Made by a program: the position numbers and the translations under genes
NCBI RefSeq assembly: GCF_006442815.1
Contig: NZ_VFVL01000010.1
Span: 1 to 64,000 of the forward strand
DNA length: 64,000 bases
Reading direction: 5' to 3'
DNA from: Mesorhizobium sp. B2-4-3
GTDB lineage: Bacteria; Pseudomonadota; Alphaproteobacteria; Rhizobiales; Rhizobiaceae
Shown: in pieces, positions 7,018 through 15,746 of the stretch
Layout: the number at the start of each line of letters is the position of its first letter
Position numbering within the stretch: position 1 is the stretch's first letter
The notes under the pieces: model-generated
What the model was told of the DNA's origin: nothing
Databases searched by the model: none
Seen by the model: only the letters and a program-made list of their open reading frames with translations

Positions 7018-8368
7018 GCGCAGCAGCGGCCAACCCCGCATCCAGCCCCTCGGCAATCTTCGCCACATCGGCGGCCGTTATGATCAGCGGCGGCGACAGG
7101 ATGATGTTGTTGCCGGACACGCGCAGCATCACGCCGGCGCCATAGGCGCCATCAGCAACGACGGCCATCGTCTTCTTGTCCACCGGCTTCTTGGCTGCTC
7201 TGTCAGAGACCAGCTCGAGCGCGGCCATCAGGCCTATGTAGCGGACATCGCCGACCAACTGATGCTTGGCCTTCAGCGCTTCCAGCGCCTTACCGAGTTC
7301 GATGCCGCGCGCGGCTGCGTTTTCGTTGACTGCAAGCCGCTTGGTCTCGGCCAGCGCCGCGATACCGGCCGCGCAGCCGACCGGATGACCGGAATAGGTA
7401 TAGCCGTGGCCGATCGCGCCGAAGCTCGTCTTGTCGGCTTCGAAGACGTCGGCGACCTTGGCGCCGATCATTGTCGCGCCGAGCGGGAAATAGCCCGATG
7501 TGATCGCCTTGGCGATGGTCATGAAATCCGGCTTGGTGCTGGAGAGCCGCGAGCCCGACCAGGCGCCGGTGCGGCCGAAGCCGGTCACCACCTCGTCGGC
7601 GATCAACAGGATGTCGTGGCGGTCGCAGATCGCCCGCACCATCGGCATGAAGCTCTCATGCGGGACGATCACGCCGCCGGCGCCGAGCACCGGCTCCATG
7701 ATGAAGGCGGCGATCGTATCGGCGCCCTGGAAGGCGATCTCTTCCTCGATCGCCCGCGCGCAGAGTTTCGCCAGCTTCGCCGGATCGGTCTCGTCGAACG
7801 GGTTGCGATAGGTCATCGGTGCCGGCGTGTGGAAGACGCCGGGCAGCAGCGGCTCGTAGTTGCGCCGGAAATTGGCATTGCCGCTGACCGACGCGCCGCC
7901 GAAATGCGTGCCGTGATAGCCCTTCTTCAGCGCCAGGAATTTCGTGCGGTCGCCCTGGCCGCGGATCTTCCAATATTGCCGTGCGAGCCTGAGCGCCGTC
8001 TCGACCGAGTCCGAGCCGCCCGAGGTGAAGAAGGCGCGCGCCATGCCCTCCGGCGCGAACCACTGGGTCAGCTCGTAAGCGAGCTCGATCGACGGTCCGG
8101 TCGAGGTGCCGCGAAAGCCTGAGTAATAGGGGAGCGCGTCGAGCTGTTCCGTCATCGCCTGCTTGATCGGATCGCAGCTGTAGCCGAGGTTCACGTTCCA
8201 GAGGCCGCCGACGGCGTCGAGCACCGTGCGGCCCTCGGCGTCGGTCACCGAAACGCCTTCGCCCTTCATGATGATCTTCGGCGGGCTCGCCCGCATTTCG
8301 GCCGGATGCGCCATCGGATGCCAGATCGGCTTGGCGTTGTTTTCGGTGAGGAAGTTGATGTCACGCAT
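7007..8368 (-). CDS. Class III omega-aminotransferase
   Basis: A PLP enzyme that moves amino groups from an amine or omega-amino acid to pyruvate or a 2-oxoacid. With the ATG at 8368 the protein has 453 residues. It shows the phosphate-binding FFTSGGSDSVETALR near 113-127, the conserved Asp258 in LLIADEVVTGFGRTG and the PLP lysine Lys287 in TIAKAITSGY. It groups by eye with omega-amino acid:pyruvate and taurine:pyruvate types; the substrate is not certain. A TTG at 8392 is in frame, but the ATG has a GGAG 9 nt upstream. The gene is third in a leftward run after UPF0261 and HAD genes (24 nt gap to the latter). Confidence 0.9.
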   Translation of the reverse strand: MRDINFLTENNAKPIWHPMAHPAEMRASPPKIIMKGEGVSVTDAEGRTVLDAVGGLWNVNLGYSCDPIKQAMTEQLDALPYYSGFRGTSTGPSIELAYELTQWFAPEGMARAFFTSGGSDSVETALRLARQYWKIRGQGDRTKFLALKKGYHGTHFGGASVSGNANFRRNYEPLLPGVFHTPAPMTYRNPFDETDPAKLAKLCARAIEEEIAFQGADTIAAFIMEPVLGAGGVIVPHESFMPMVRAICDRHDILLIADEVVTGFGRTGAWSGSRLSSTKPDFMTIAKAITSGYFPLGATMIGAKVADVFEADKTSFGAIGHGYTYSGHPVGCAAGIAALAETKRLAVNENAAARGIELGKALEALKAKHQLVGDVRYIGLMAALELVSDRAAKKPVDKKTMAVVADGAYGAGVMLRVSGNNIILSPPLIITAADVAKIAEGLDAGLAAAAREW

Positions 8369-8392
8369 CGGGAGGAGCTCCAGTTTTTGCAA

Positions 8393-9058
8393 TCAGGAGA
8401 GCGTCAGGCCGAAATGGCTGAGCGCCTCGGCATAGCTTCGCGCCGGCTCTGCGACGTCAAAGTGAACGTTGAGCATGCCGGCAGCAATCGCGCCGTCGAC
8501 ATTGCGCTTCTGGTCGTCGACGAAGACGCAGGCCGCAAGCGGCAGCCGCAGTGCCTCGCCGACCATCGCATAGGCACGGGGATCGGGCTTGAGGATTTTC
8601 GTATAGGTCGCATCGACGATCGTCTCGAAAAGCGAAAGCAGCGGCAAGCGCTGGCGAAAATCAACGCCATAGAACAGGTCGAGCTCGTTCGACAGGATGG
8701 CGAGGCGGATCCCGGCGGCATGCGCCGTGCGGATGGCTTGGTCGGCCTCCGGTCGCATCACTTTTTCCGGCTCAGCTCCGCGCGCCCGCCGCACGAAGGT
8801 CTGCATGTCCTGCCAGTCTTCTCCGACCAATTGGCCGACTTCGCGCGTACGCGTTTTCCAGTAGTCGCGTTCGCTGATTTCATCGGCTTGCATCGAGCGC
8901 CACAGCGCATCGGAAACCGGGTCGAACGGTCCGCGCCAACCGAGCGTGCCGGGCTTGAGCCCAAGCGCCTGCTCTGTCAGCGCATGCGTCTCGAACAAAG
9001 TGCGGGTGACCACGCCGCCGAAGTCCAGCACCAGCGCCTGCGGCTTCACCGGGCTCAT
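8393..9058 (-). CDS. HAD-superfamily hydrolase (subfamily IA)
   Basis: A probable phosphatase of 221 residues. Motif I is LVLDFGGVV with nucleophile Asp12; the second acidic position of the usual DxD is Gly, as is seen in several HAD-IA phosphatases that begin DFGGV or DLGGV. Motif II is ILSNELD, motif III is KILKPDPRAY and motif IV is VFVDDQKRN. An N-terminal alpha-helical cap fills residues 18-100. The start codon overlaps the end of the UPF0261 gene by 4 nt (ATGA), so the two are probably translationally coupled. The substrate is unknown; the neighbours suggest a small phosphorylated catabolic intermediate. Confidence 0.85.
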   Translation of the reverse strand: MSPVKPQALVLDFGGVVTRTLFETHALTEQALGLKPGTLGWRGPFDPVSDALWRSMQADEISERDYWKTRTREVGQLVGEDWQDMQTFVRRARGAEPEKVMRPEADQAIRTAHAAGIRLAILSNELDLFYGVDFRQRLPLLSLFETIVDATYTKILKPDPRAYAMVGEALRLPLAACVFVDDQKRNVDGAIAAGMLNVHFDVAEPARSYAEALSHFGLTLS

Positions 9059-10314
9059 GCCGCGCGCCTGCCGGTCACGCCGGGCGGAACGATGCCTTCC
9101 GCCACCCAGCGGTCGAAGATTTCCAGCGCCTTGGCGCTGAAGGCGTCGTCGTTGATATGCCCGGCGATCTCATGCAGCTCGGCATTGTCCGGCACGCGCA
9201 CCCGCATCTCCTCGACGAAGGCCGACAGCGCTTCCGGCTCGTAGAGCGGCTCGCCTTCCTGGTCCCATTGTTGGATGCCGCCGGCGGGCAGGATGAAGGC
9301 GGTCGGACCGGTCGCCGCGGCGAGCTTGTCGCCGATGGCGCGCGCGATCTCCCGGCGCGTCGCGCCGTCGGAGGTGACCGAGGCAAGCAGGCGGTTATGC
9401 GCGTGGTACGGCCGCTCCGTGAAGCGCGACGGCACCGCCTGCCAGGTCGGGAAATCCACCATGTCGATGGCGCCGGGCGCGACGATCTGCGGGATGCCTT
9501 GCCGCCCGGCATTCTCCAGCCGGTCGGTGCCCGAATTCACCACTGAGCCGGTAAGCTGGTTGGCAAGCTCCTGCAGGCTGAAATCGAGCACCGCGACGAA
9601 GCCCTTCTGCGCCGCGATCGCCTCCAGCGCCCGTCCGCCCATTCCGGTGGTGTGGAAGACGATTACCTCATAGCCGCGCTTTTCCAGCTCCGGCTTCAGC
9701 GTGACCATGTATTGCAGGCAGCTTTTGCCCAGCGAGCTCATGCCGACCTTCGGCCGCGACATATCGGGCTTGACGACGGCCCGCGCAGCGCCGACCACGG
9801 CGCCGCTGGCCTGCGACAGCACCGCCTTGCAGGCGCTGTTGAGCCCGTAGAGGCCGCCGGCCCACAGGATCATCATCAGGTCGGTAGCGATGCGCTCCGG
9901 CGGCACGAGGTGCGAATAGGCGATCGTCGAGACGACGAATTTCGGCACGCCGAGCGGCAGCGCCAGCGCCACGTCGAGCGCAAGGTCGGTGCCCATCGAG
10001 CCACCCAACGCGATGAAGCCGTCTATCTCGCCCCTGTCGTGCAGCGAGCGCGCAAGCCGCGAGGCGCCAAGCGCCATCAGCGTCATCGCGGTATTCTCGT
10101 CGCCGCTGGCGATGATTGCCTCGATGGTGGTGTCCGCCGCGCGCGCTACCGCATGCTTGTCATGCTCCGGCTTGTAAGGCGGGTCGCCAAGCACGCTGAC
10201 GTCCATCATCACGGCAATGCCGCCGACGGCCTCGATGCGCTCGCGCATGAACAGAAGCTCGTCGGCCTTGGTGTCGCCGGTGCCGATAACCAGGATTCGG
10301 CGTTTCTCCTCCAC
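9055..10314 (-). CDS. UPF0261 / Tm-1-like ATP-binding domain protein
   Basis: A 419-residue member of the UPF0261 family, related to the nucleotide-binding half of the plant Tm-1 protein. It begins with a Rossmann-like strand and loop, RRILVIGTGDTKADELLFMR, has the Gly-rich IALGGSMGTDLA near residue 101 and a second Gly-rich stretch VVFHTTGMGGRALEAIA near 215. The biochemical activity of the bacterial family is not settled. Many family members sit beside a phosphoenolpyruvate-hydrolase-like TIM-barrel gene, which is absent here. It is the first gene of a leftward operon with the HAD and aminotransferase genes and lies 30 nt downstream of the IclR gene on the same strand. Confidence 0.85.
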   Translation of the reverse strand: MEEKRRILVIGTGDTKADELLFMRERIEAVGGIAVMMDVSVLGDPPYKPEHDKHAVARAADTTIEAIIASGDENTAMTLMALGASRLARSLHDRGEIDGFIALGGSMGTDLALDVALALPLGVPKFVVSTIAYSHLVPPERIATDLMMILWAGGLYGLNSACKAVLSQASGAVVGAARAVVKPDMSRPKVGMSSLGKSCLQYMVTLKPELEKRGYEVIVFHTTGMGGRALEAIAAQKGFVAVLDFSLQELANQLTGSVVNSGTDRLENAGRQGIPQIVAPGAIDMVDFPTWQAVPSRFTERPYHAHNRLLASVTSDGATRREIARAIGDKLAAATGPTAFILPAGGIQQWDQEGEPLYEPEALSAFVEEMRVRVPDNAELHEIAGHINDDAFSAKALEIFDRWVAEGIVPPGVTGRRAA

Positions 10315-10344
10315 GTCAGTCTCCCTGCAGTCTCTTGTTGGTTG

Positions 10345-11109
10345 TCAGGCCCGCTTCTGGCCGGCCAGCCGGCCGAACAGCCGCTCGCCGATCTCGCGCC
10401 CCGCGGCGGTCACGCTGACGCCGAGCCGCTCGATGTCGGCCTTTTGGGTGCGCACTCTCGGCGCCGCGATCGCGATGGCGCCGATGGCGTAGCCGTCAGT
10501 GCCGAGAACCGGGGCGGCGACGCTCATCACGCCTTCCTCGAAACCCTGCAAGCCGATGGAGTGACCACGTGCGCGGGCGGCGACGACATGGTCGGCGAGC
10601 GTCGCCGCATCCCCGATGGTGAAGGGCGTGAAAGCCGGCAATGGTCCGGCGAGGGTGGCCGCGCGGATGCGTTCCTCGGTGAAAGCAAGAAAGGCGATGC
10701 CTGACGCCGTCGCATGCATCGGCAGCACGTCGCCGAGTTGCACGCTGACACGATTGGCCTTGGCCGATTCGATGACCTGGACGGTGATCAGGCCTCGCTT
10801 CGAATATTCCGAGAGATGCACCGTCTCGCCGCTCTCGGCGGCCAGCATCTCGACCACCGGCACGGCCATGCGCAGGAACGGAAACTGCGCCTCGCGCATC
10901 AGCGCCAGCCGCGTCAGGCCGGCTCCGAGCCGGTAGAGGCGCGTCGCCTCGTCCTGCTCGACCAGCCCTTGCGCAATGAGCGAAACCAGCAGCCGGCGCG
11001 TCGTCGCCTTGTCGAAGCCGGCGCCCCTGGCAAGGTCGGCAAGCGCCGCCTCGGGCGCGCCGCCGCCCAGCACCTCCAGCAGCGAAATGGCTTTGGCCAC
11101 CGTGCTCAT
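10345..11109 (-). CDS. IclR-family transcriptional regulator (first copy)
   Basis: A 254-residue regulator with an N-terminal winged helix (STVAKAISLLEVLGGGAPEAALADLARGAGFDKATTRRLL, written here only as its span 2-40) and a C-terminal effector domain ending RLFGRLAGQKRA. It is a clear relative of the second IclR protein encoded at 23271-24017: both start M-S-T-V-x-K-A, both have the DKAT-RRLL recognition helix and both have GETVHLSE and HATASGIAFLA / HGTASGIAFLA in the effector domain. A GGAGG lies 11 nt before the ATG. It is the first gene of the leftward run and is divergent from the APC permease, so it probably controls both sides. Confidence 0.9.
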   Translation of the reverse strand: MSTVAKAISLLEVLGGGAPEAALADLARGAGFDKATTRRLLVSLIAQGLVEQDEATRLYRLGAGLTRLALMREAQFPFLRMAVPVVEMLAAESGETVHLSEYSKRGLITVQVIESAKANRVSVQLGDVLPMHATASGIAFLAFTEERIRAATLAGPLPAFTPFTIGDAATLADHVVAARARGHSIGLQGFEEGVMSVAAPVLGTDGYAIGAIAIAAPRVRTQKADIERLGVSVTAAGREIGERLFGRLAGQKRA

Positions 11110-11287
11110 CGCGTGTCCGGTCCTCCGTCAAATACTTAACGTGCGAATTAACTTGACAGCAAGTCGATTCCTTTGCAAGTCTAATATCGAAATGCCGTTG
11201 CAAATAATGAAATGCGCATTGGCCCTCTCAGAAGGCCCTCGGCATCTCAGGGACACTTGGCTTCCGCAGCGCGGAATGGAGGGAAAA
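11110..11287. promoter_or_regulatory. IclR control region, copy 1
   Basis: This 178-bp divergent gap contains two words shared with the control region of the second IclR gene. The first block, 11130-11159, aligns base for base over about 30 nt with 24031-24060 and ends in the identical 15-mer GAATTAACTTGACAG (11145-11159). The second is CAAATAATGAA at 11201-11211, found at 24108-24118. TTGACA inside the first block looks like a -35 box but has no good -10 at 16-18 nt, so it may be operator and not promoter. A GGAGGG ribosome site precedes the permease. Confidence 0.6.
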
Positions 11288-12733
11288 ATGACCACAATTG
11301 AAGCCGGAGAAGTGAACCGGCTGAGGAAGAACAGCCTTGGCGTCGGCGCCATCACCTTTATGGTGATTTCGGCCGCCGCACCGCTCACGGCCGTTGCCGG
11401 CGGCACGCCGCTCGGCATGCTGATGGGCAACGGCGCCGGCTTTGCCGGCACCTATCTGATCGTGACGCTGTTGCTGCTCCTGTTCGCGGTCGGCTATGTC
11501 GCCATGTCGCGCCACATCGGCAATGCCGGCGCCTTCTACGCTTATGCGGCGCGTGGGTTGGGCGGCCTGGCCGGCGGCGCCGTCGCGCTCATCGCGATCC
11601 TCTCCTACAATGCCATGCAGATCGGCGTCATGGGCCTGCTGGGCGCGGCCACCGCCGGGCTGTTCGCCGGCTGGGGCATCAATCTGCCCTGGTGGGTGTG
11701 GAGCTTCATCGCCATCGCCATTGTCGCCGTGCTCGGCTACCGGCAGGTCGACCTGTCGGCCAAGATCCTGACGGTGCTGGTGCTTGCCGAATACGTCGTG
11801 GTGCTGATCCTCGACCTTACCATCCTCAAGACCGGCGGCGACAGCGGCCTGTCGGCGGCGCCCTTCAGCTGGAGCCAGATCACCAGCGGCGCGCCGGCCA
11901 TCGCCATCCTGTTCTGCTTCGCCGCCTTCATCGGCTTCGAGGCGACCACGATCTATGCCGAGGAGGCGCGCGACCCGAAGGTGACCATTCCGCGCGCCAC
12001 CTATTTCTCCGTTATCCTGATCGGCCTGTTCTACATGATCACCGCCTGGCTGATGGCGGTCGGCGCCGGCGTCGACAAGCTGTTGCCGTCGCTGCAGGCC
12101 TTGCAGGACCCGACCACCTTCCTGTTCGGCCTCTCCGACCGCTATGCAGGAACGCTGCTCACCCACGCCATGAGCATCCTCTTTGTCTCCAGCCTGTTCG
12201 CCGGCGTGCTCGCCTTCCACAACGCGGTCGCCCGCTACATCTATGTCGCCGGCCGCGAAAAGCTCCTGCCGCAGTCGATCGGCGTGACGCATTCGGCGCA
12301 TCAAAGCCCGCATGTCGCCTCGGTGATCCAGACCGTGCTTGCGGCCGTCGTTATCGGGCTGTTCGCGGTGCTCGGCCTCGACCCGGTGCTGGCGCTGTTC
12401 TCGTGGCTCACCAACGTCGCCACGCTCGGCGTCATCGTCATGATGGCGGTGGCCTCGCTCGCCGTCGTGATGTACTTCCGCGCCAACCCGTCCAACCAGG
12501 AGAACGGGCTGAAGACCACGATCCTGCCGGGGCTGACCTTCATCGCCTTTGCCATCATCATCTATCTGATCGTCATCAATTTCGGCAGCCTGTCGGGCGC
12601 CGGTGGCTTCCTCGGCGTGTTCCTGCCGGTGCTGGTGCTCATCGCGGCCGTGATCGGACTGTTCTTGGCAGGTGCCTTGAAGAACCGCGATCCGGTTGCC
12701 TTCGAAAGCCTCGGCAAGCCGCTCGGCGATTAA
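11288..12733 (+). CDS. APC-superfamily amino acid / amine permease
   Basis: An integral membrane transporter of 481 residues with about 12 hydrophobic segments. The first is LGVGAITFMVISAAAPLTAVAGGTP-type sequence near residues 17-41, typical of the amino acid-polyamine-organocation superfamily, and the FIGFEATTIYAEEARDPKVTIPRA stretch (written by position, about 215-238) is the conserved intracellular loop of this superfamily. The ATG at 11288 has GGAGGG 5 nt upstream; the frame is open further 5' without family resemblance. It starts an operon with a P450 and an aldehyde dehydrogenase and is divergent from the IclR gene, suggesting uptake of an amino compound degraded by these enzymes. Confidence 0.9.
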   Translation: MTTIEAGEVNRLRKNSLGVGAITFMVISAAAPLTAVAGGTPLGMLMGNGAGFAGTYLIVTLLLLLFAVGYVAMSRHIGNAGAFYAYAARGLGGLAGGAVALIAILSYNAMQIGVMGLLGAATAGLFAGWGINLPWWVWSFIAIAIVAVLGYRQVDLSAKILTVLVLAEYVVVLILDLTILKTGGDSGLSAAPFSWSQITSGAPAIAILFCFAAFIGFEATTIYAEEARDPKVTIPRATYFSVILIGLFYMITAWLMAVGAGVDKLLPSLQALQDPTTFLFGLSDRYAGTLLTHAMSILFVSSLFAGVLAFHNAVARYIYVAGREKLLPQSIGVTHSAHQSPHVASVIQTVLAAVVIGLFAVLGLDPVLALFSWLTNVATLGVIVMMAVASLAVVMYFRANPSNQENGLKTTILPGLTFIAFAIIIYLIVINFGSLSGAGGFLGVFLPVLVLIAAVIGLFLAGALKNRDPVAFESLGKPLGD

Positions 12734-12755
12734 TGAGCAGTTGATTGATGGACAA

Positions 12756-12777
12756 GGGGCGGCGTCCGCGCCGCCCC
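12756..12777 (+). promoter_or_regulatory. Intercistronic GC hairpin
   Basis: GGGGCGGCG at 12756-12764, loop TCCG, and CGCCGCCCC at 12769-12777 give a perfect 9-bp stem between the permease and the P450. There is no T-run, so it is more likely to tune mRNA decay or partial read-through within the operon than to end it. Confidence 0.65.
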
Positions 12778-12802
12778 GCCTTAACGGAGCGGGAGCAGCG
12801 GC

Positions 12803-13993
12803 ATGAGCTTTACCGATGGTATCACGGTCGAGGCGCTGGAAGCCGACCCCTATCCGATCTACGCCGAACTCAGGCGCAACGCGCCGGTCGCTTTCGTGCC
12901 GGCGGTCAATCTCTGGTTTGTCACCCGCTGGAAGGACGTCGAGACCGTCGCCAAGTCGCCCGACATCTTCTCGGCGGCTGTCGGCACCTCGCCGGTCGAG
13001 CGCTCTTTTGGCAAGCCGACCATCCTGACCACCGACGGTGAGACGCATAAGCAGCTGCGCCAGGGCGTCGATCCGAAATACCGGCCCCGCACCGTCGCCT
13101 CCTATGCCGGCGATCTCGTGCGCTCGATCGCCGAACCCTATCTCGACAGAATTGCCGCGCAGGGCTCGGCAGAGCTGATGGCCGACTATTTCGAGCCGGT
13201 GTCGACGTTGAGCCTGGCGCGCTCGCTCGGCCTCGCCGATGTCGACACGCCGACCTTGCGGCGCTGGTTCTACGGCCTTGCCCAGGGCGCCATCAATTTC
13301 GAGAACGATCCGAAGCGACAGGAAACCGCCGACGCGATCAGCGCCGAGGTCGGCGCTGCCGTCCGGCCAACGCTCGAGCGGCTGATCCGCGAGCCCGACG
13401 ACTCGGCGCTCTCGCACATGCTGCATGACGGCATGCCTGACGGCTCGACTCGCTCGATCGATTTCCTGATGCCGACCATCAAGGTCATCCTGCTCGGCGG
13501 CATGCAGGAGCCCGGCCACGGCGCCGGCTCCATCCTCGTCGGTCTGCTGACGAACCCTGAGCAACTGCGGCAGGTGCTCGACGATCCTGAAACCTTCGTA
13601 CCCAGAGCAGTGGACGAGGGCCTGCGCTGGGTGGCGCCGATCGGCACGCAGACGCGTGAAACGACCCGTGCCGTGGAGATCGGCGGGGTGACGATCCCCG
13701 CCGGAGCTCCCGTTGCGGCGCTCGTCTCTTCGGCCAGCCGCGACGAAAGTCGCTTCACCGATCCCGACAGCTTCGATATCCATCGCGACGAGGGCAACCA
13801 CGCCGCCTTCGGCTTCGGCCATCATTTCTGCTCGGGCCGCTTCTTCGCGCACGAGCAGATGTGCCTTGCGCTAAGGCTGCTGCTGGAGCGTTTTCCCGAT
13901 TTACGCCTGGTGCCGGGCAAGGAGCCGGTGTTCCGCGGCTGGGAGTTCCGCGCGCCGCCGGCGTTTCATGTAGAATTTGGAGCAAACTCGTAA
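12803..13993 (+). CDS. Cytochrome P450 with unusual I-helix
   Basis: A soluble bacterial P450 of 396 residues. The heme-ligand loop FGFGHHFCSGR has the cysteine at 343, and the ExxR pair is Glu272/Arg275 in DEGLRW. The I-helix segment reads LGGMQEPGHG (231-240) where most family members have an acid-Thr-Thr group; here Pro and Gly replace the threonine that normally helps proton delivery. It needs a ferredoxin and reductase, neither of which is in the window. AGCGGGAGCAGCGGC provides a GGAG about 9 nt before the ATG. Its stop shares one base with the start of the next gene (TAATG), so the two are tightly coupled. The substrate is unknown, presumably linked to what the permease imports. Confidence 0.92.
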   Translation: MSFTDGITVEALEADPYPIYAELRRNAPVAFVPAVNLWFVTRWKDVETVAKSPDIFSAAVGTSPVERSFGKPTILTTDGETHKQLRQGVDPKYRPRTVASYAGDLVRSIAEPYLDRIAAQGSAELMADYFEPVSTLSLARSLGLADVDTPTLRRWFYGLAQGAINFENDPKRQETADAISAEVGAAVRPTLERLIREPDDSALSHMLHDGMPDGSTRSIDFLMPTIKVILLGGMQEPGHGAGSILVGLLTNPEQLRQVLDDPETFVPRAVDEGLRWVAPIGTQTRETTRAVEIGGVTIPAGAPVAALVSSASRDESRFTDPDSFDIHRDEGNHAAFGFGHHFCSGRFFAHEQMCLALRLLLERFPDLRLVPGKEPVFRGWEFRAPPAFHVEFGANS

Positions 13994-15480
13994 TGATCAG
14001 CCAGGACACCATCGACACGCTGCGCAAGGCGGAGGTCGGCGCGCGGCGTCTGTTCATCGATGGAACCCCGGTGGACGCGCAAAGCGGCGGCAGTCTGCAG
14101 GTGATCTCGCCGATCGATGGCCGTCCCTTTGCCAGCATCGCCGATGGCGACGCAGCCGATATCGACCGTGCGGTGGCCTCGGTGCGCAAGGCGTTCGCCA
14201 AAGGCTCCTGGTCACGCGCGGCGCCCGCCTTCCGCAAGAAGGTGCTGACGAAATTCGCCGAACTGGTCGAAAAGCACGCGCTGGAGCTAGCCGTGCTCGG
14301 CGTGCGCGACAATGGCACCGAGATCGGCATGGCCTACAAGGCCGAGCCGCTGTCGGCCGCCGGAACCATCCGCTACTATGCTGAGGCCGTCGACAAGGTC
14401 TATGGCGAGATCGCGCCGACCGCCGACAATGTGCTGGGCCTCATCCACAAGGAGCCGCTCGGCGTCGTCGGCATCATCGTGCCGTGGAATTTCCCGTTGA
14501 TGATCGGCGCCTGGAAGATCGCGCCGGCACTCGCTGCCGGCAACGCGATCGTCGTCAAGCCGCCGGAGATCGCCTCGCTGACCTTGTTGCGTCTGGCGGA
14601 GCTTGCCGCCGAAGCCGGCTTGCCCGAAGGCGTCTTCAATGTCGTCACCGGCCGAGGCTCGGTGGCAGGCGAGGCGCTCGCCCTGCATATGGATGTCGAC
14701 GCCATCGCCTTCACCGGCTCCGGGCCTGTTGGTCGCCGCCTGCTCGAATATTCCGCGCGCTCGAACCTCAAGCGCGTCTTCCTCGAGCTTGGCGGCAAGT
14801 CGCCCAACATCGTCTTTGCCGATGCGCCGGACCTGAAGCAGGCGGCGGTCGTCTCGGCCAACGGCATCTTCCGCAATTCCGGGCAGGTCTGCGTCGCCGG
14901 CTCGCGGCTCCTGCTCCAGGCCTCTGTCTACGACCGCTTCATGGACGAATTGCTCAAAGCCACCACGAAGCTGAAGGTCGGCGATCCGCTCGATCTCGGC
15001 TCCGATGTCGGCGCGGTGTCGAGCGCCGAGCAACTGACCAAGAATCTCGGTTTCGTCGCGAAGGCTTCGGAGGAGGGCGCCCGTCTCGTCACCGGCGGCG
15101 AACGCATCCTGGCGGAGACCGGCGGCAGCTATATGGCGCCGACGATCTTCGAGAACGTGACCGAGAAGATGCAGCTCGCCCGAGAGGAAGTGTTCGGGCC
15201 GGTGCTCGGCGTCACGCGCTTCGAGACCGAGGAAGAGGCGGTGCGCCTCGCCAACGCGACCGTCTATGGCCTTGCGTCGGCCGTGTGGACCTCGAACCTG
15301 TCGACCGCGCACCGCATGGTGCGCGCCATCAATGCCGGCGTCGTCCATGTCAACAGCTATGGCGGCGCCGACATCACCGTGCCGCTCGGTGGCTTCAAGC
15401 AGTCCGGCTTCGGTCGCGACAAGTCGCTCCACGCCATCGAGAAATACACCGACCTCAAGACAGCGTGGGTAGCGCTCTGA
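13993..15480 (+). CDS. NAD(P)-dependent aldehyde dehydrogenase
   Basis: A 495-residue aldehyde dehydrogenase that would oxidise an aldehyde formed by the upstream P450 or by a transaminase. The catalytic set is present: Asn166 in VPWNFPLM, Glu265 in FLELGGKSP and Cys300 in NSGQVCVAGS. The start ATG overlaps the P450 stop by one base; the frame is open upstream inside the P450 gene but that part is out-of-frame P450 sequence. By eye it resembles the broad betaine/phenylacetaldehyde/gamma-aminobutyraldehyde group, so the substrate cannot be named. Third and last gene of the permease-P450-ALDH operon. Confidence 0.92.
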   Translation: MISQDTIDTLRKAEVGARRLFIDGTPVDAQSGGSLQVISPIDGRPFASIADGDAADIDRAVASVRKAFAKGSWSRAAPAFRKKVLTKFAELVEKHALELAVLGVRDNGTEIGMAYKAEPLSAAGTIRYYAEAVDKVYGEIAPTADNVLGLIHKEPLGVVGIIVPWNFPLMIGAWKIAPALAAGNAIVVKPPEIASLTLLRLAELAAEAGLPEGVFNVVTGRGSVAGEALALHMDVDAIAFTGSGPVGRRLLEYSARSNLKRVFLELGGKSPNIVFADAPDLKQAAVVSANGIFRNSGQVCVAGSRLLLQASVYDRFMDELLKATTKLKVGDPLDLGSDVGAVSSAEQLTKNLGFVAKASEEGARLVTGGERILAETGGSYMAPTIFENVTEKMQLAREEVFGPVLGVTRFETEEEAVRLANATVYGLASAVWTSNLSTAHRMVRAINAGVVHVNSYGGADITVPLGGFKQSGFGRDKSLHAIEKYTDLKTAWVAL

Positions 15481-15535
15481 AGCAATTCCAGGAGAAAGTG
15501 CGAAGCGGTTTTCCGTCGGGATTTGATATTTAAGC
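15481..15535. repeat. Dispersed intergenic palindrome, family C, partial copy
   Basis: The word GTGCGAAGCGGTTTTCCGTC (15499-15518) following a CCAGGAGAAA stretch matches the style of the elements at 36871-36976 and 50545-50595, in which a GTGYGMAGCGGTTTT core is flanked by inverted arms. Here the arms are degraded. The rest of the gap up to about 15720 shows no gene or clear signal. Confidence 0.5.
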
Positions 15536-15746
15536 GCGCATACGGAGACCTTCGGGGTTGAAGAACTGCATCTGCGCGACGACGGCTTGCCTGAGCTGGC
15601 CAGCTTTGAGGGCAGTCGTGGCTATCCATCCTGACATGAATGCGCGAAACGTAGTGTTACGATGCTGATGATGTTCACGGCGTCCGCTCGGGCCTGCCGT
15701 GGAGTGAAGAGGAGAGTTCACCACGTCCAGGATCAGCCGTCGCGCC

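Noticed and set aside
11153-11187. TTGACA with TAATAT as a promoter for the permease
   Set aside because: The spacing is 23 nt (26 nt in the second copy at 24054-24091), too long for a normal housekeeping promoter, so it was left as part of a regulatory block.
11228-13852. An 874-codon open frame on the minus strand
   Set aside because: It lies opposite the permease and P450 genes, has the repetitive His/Asp/Arg-rich make-up of antisense frames in GC-rich DNA, and no ribosome site or family motif. The two plus-strand genes have clear active-site motifs.
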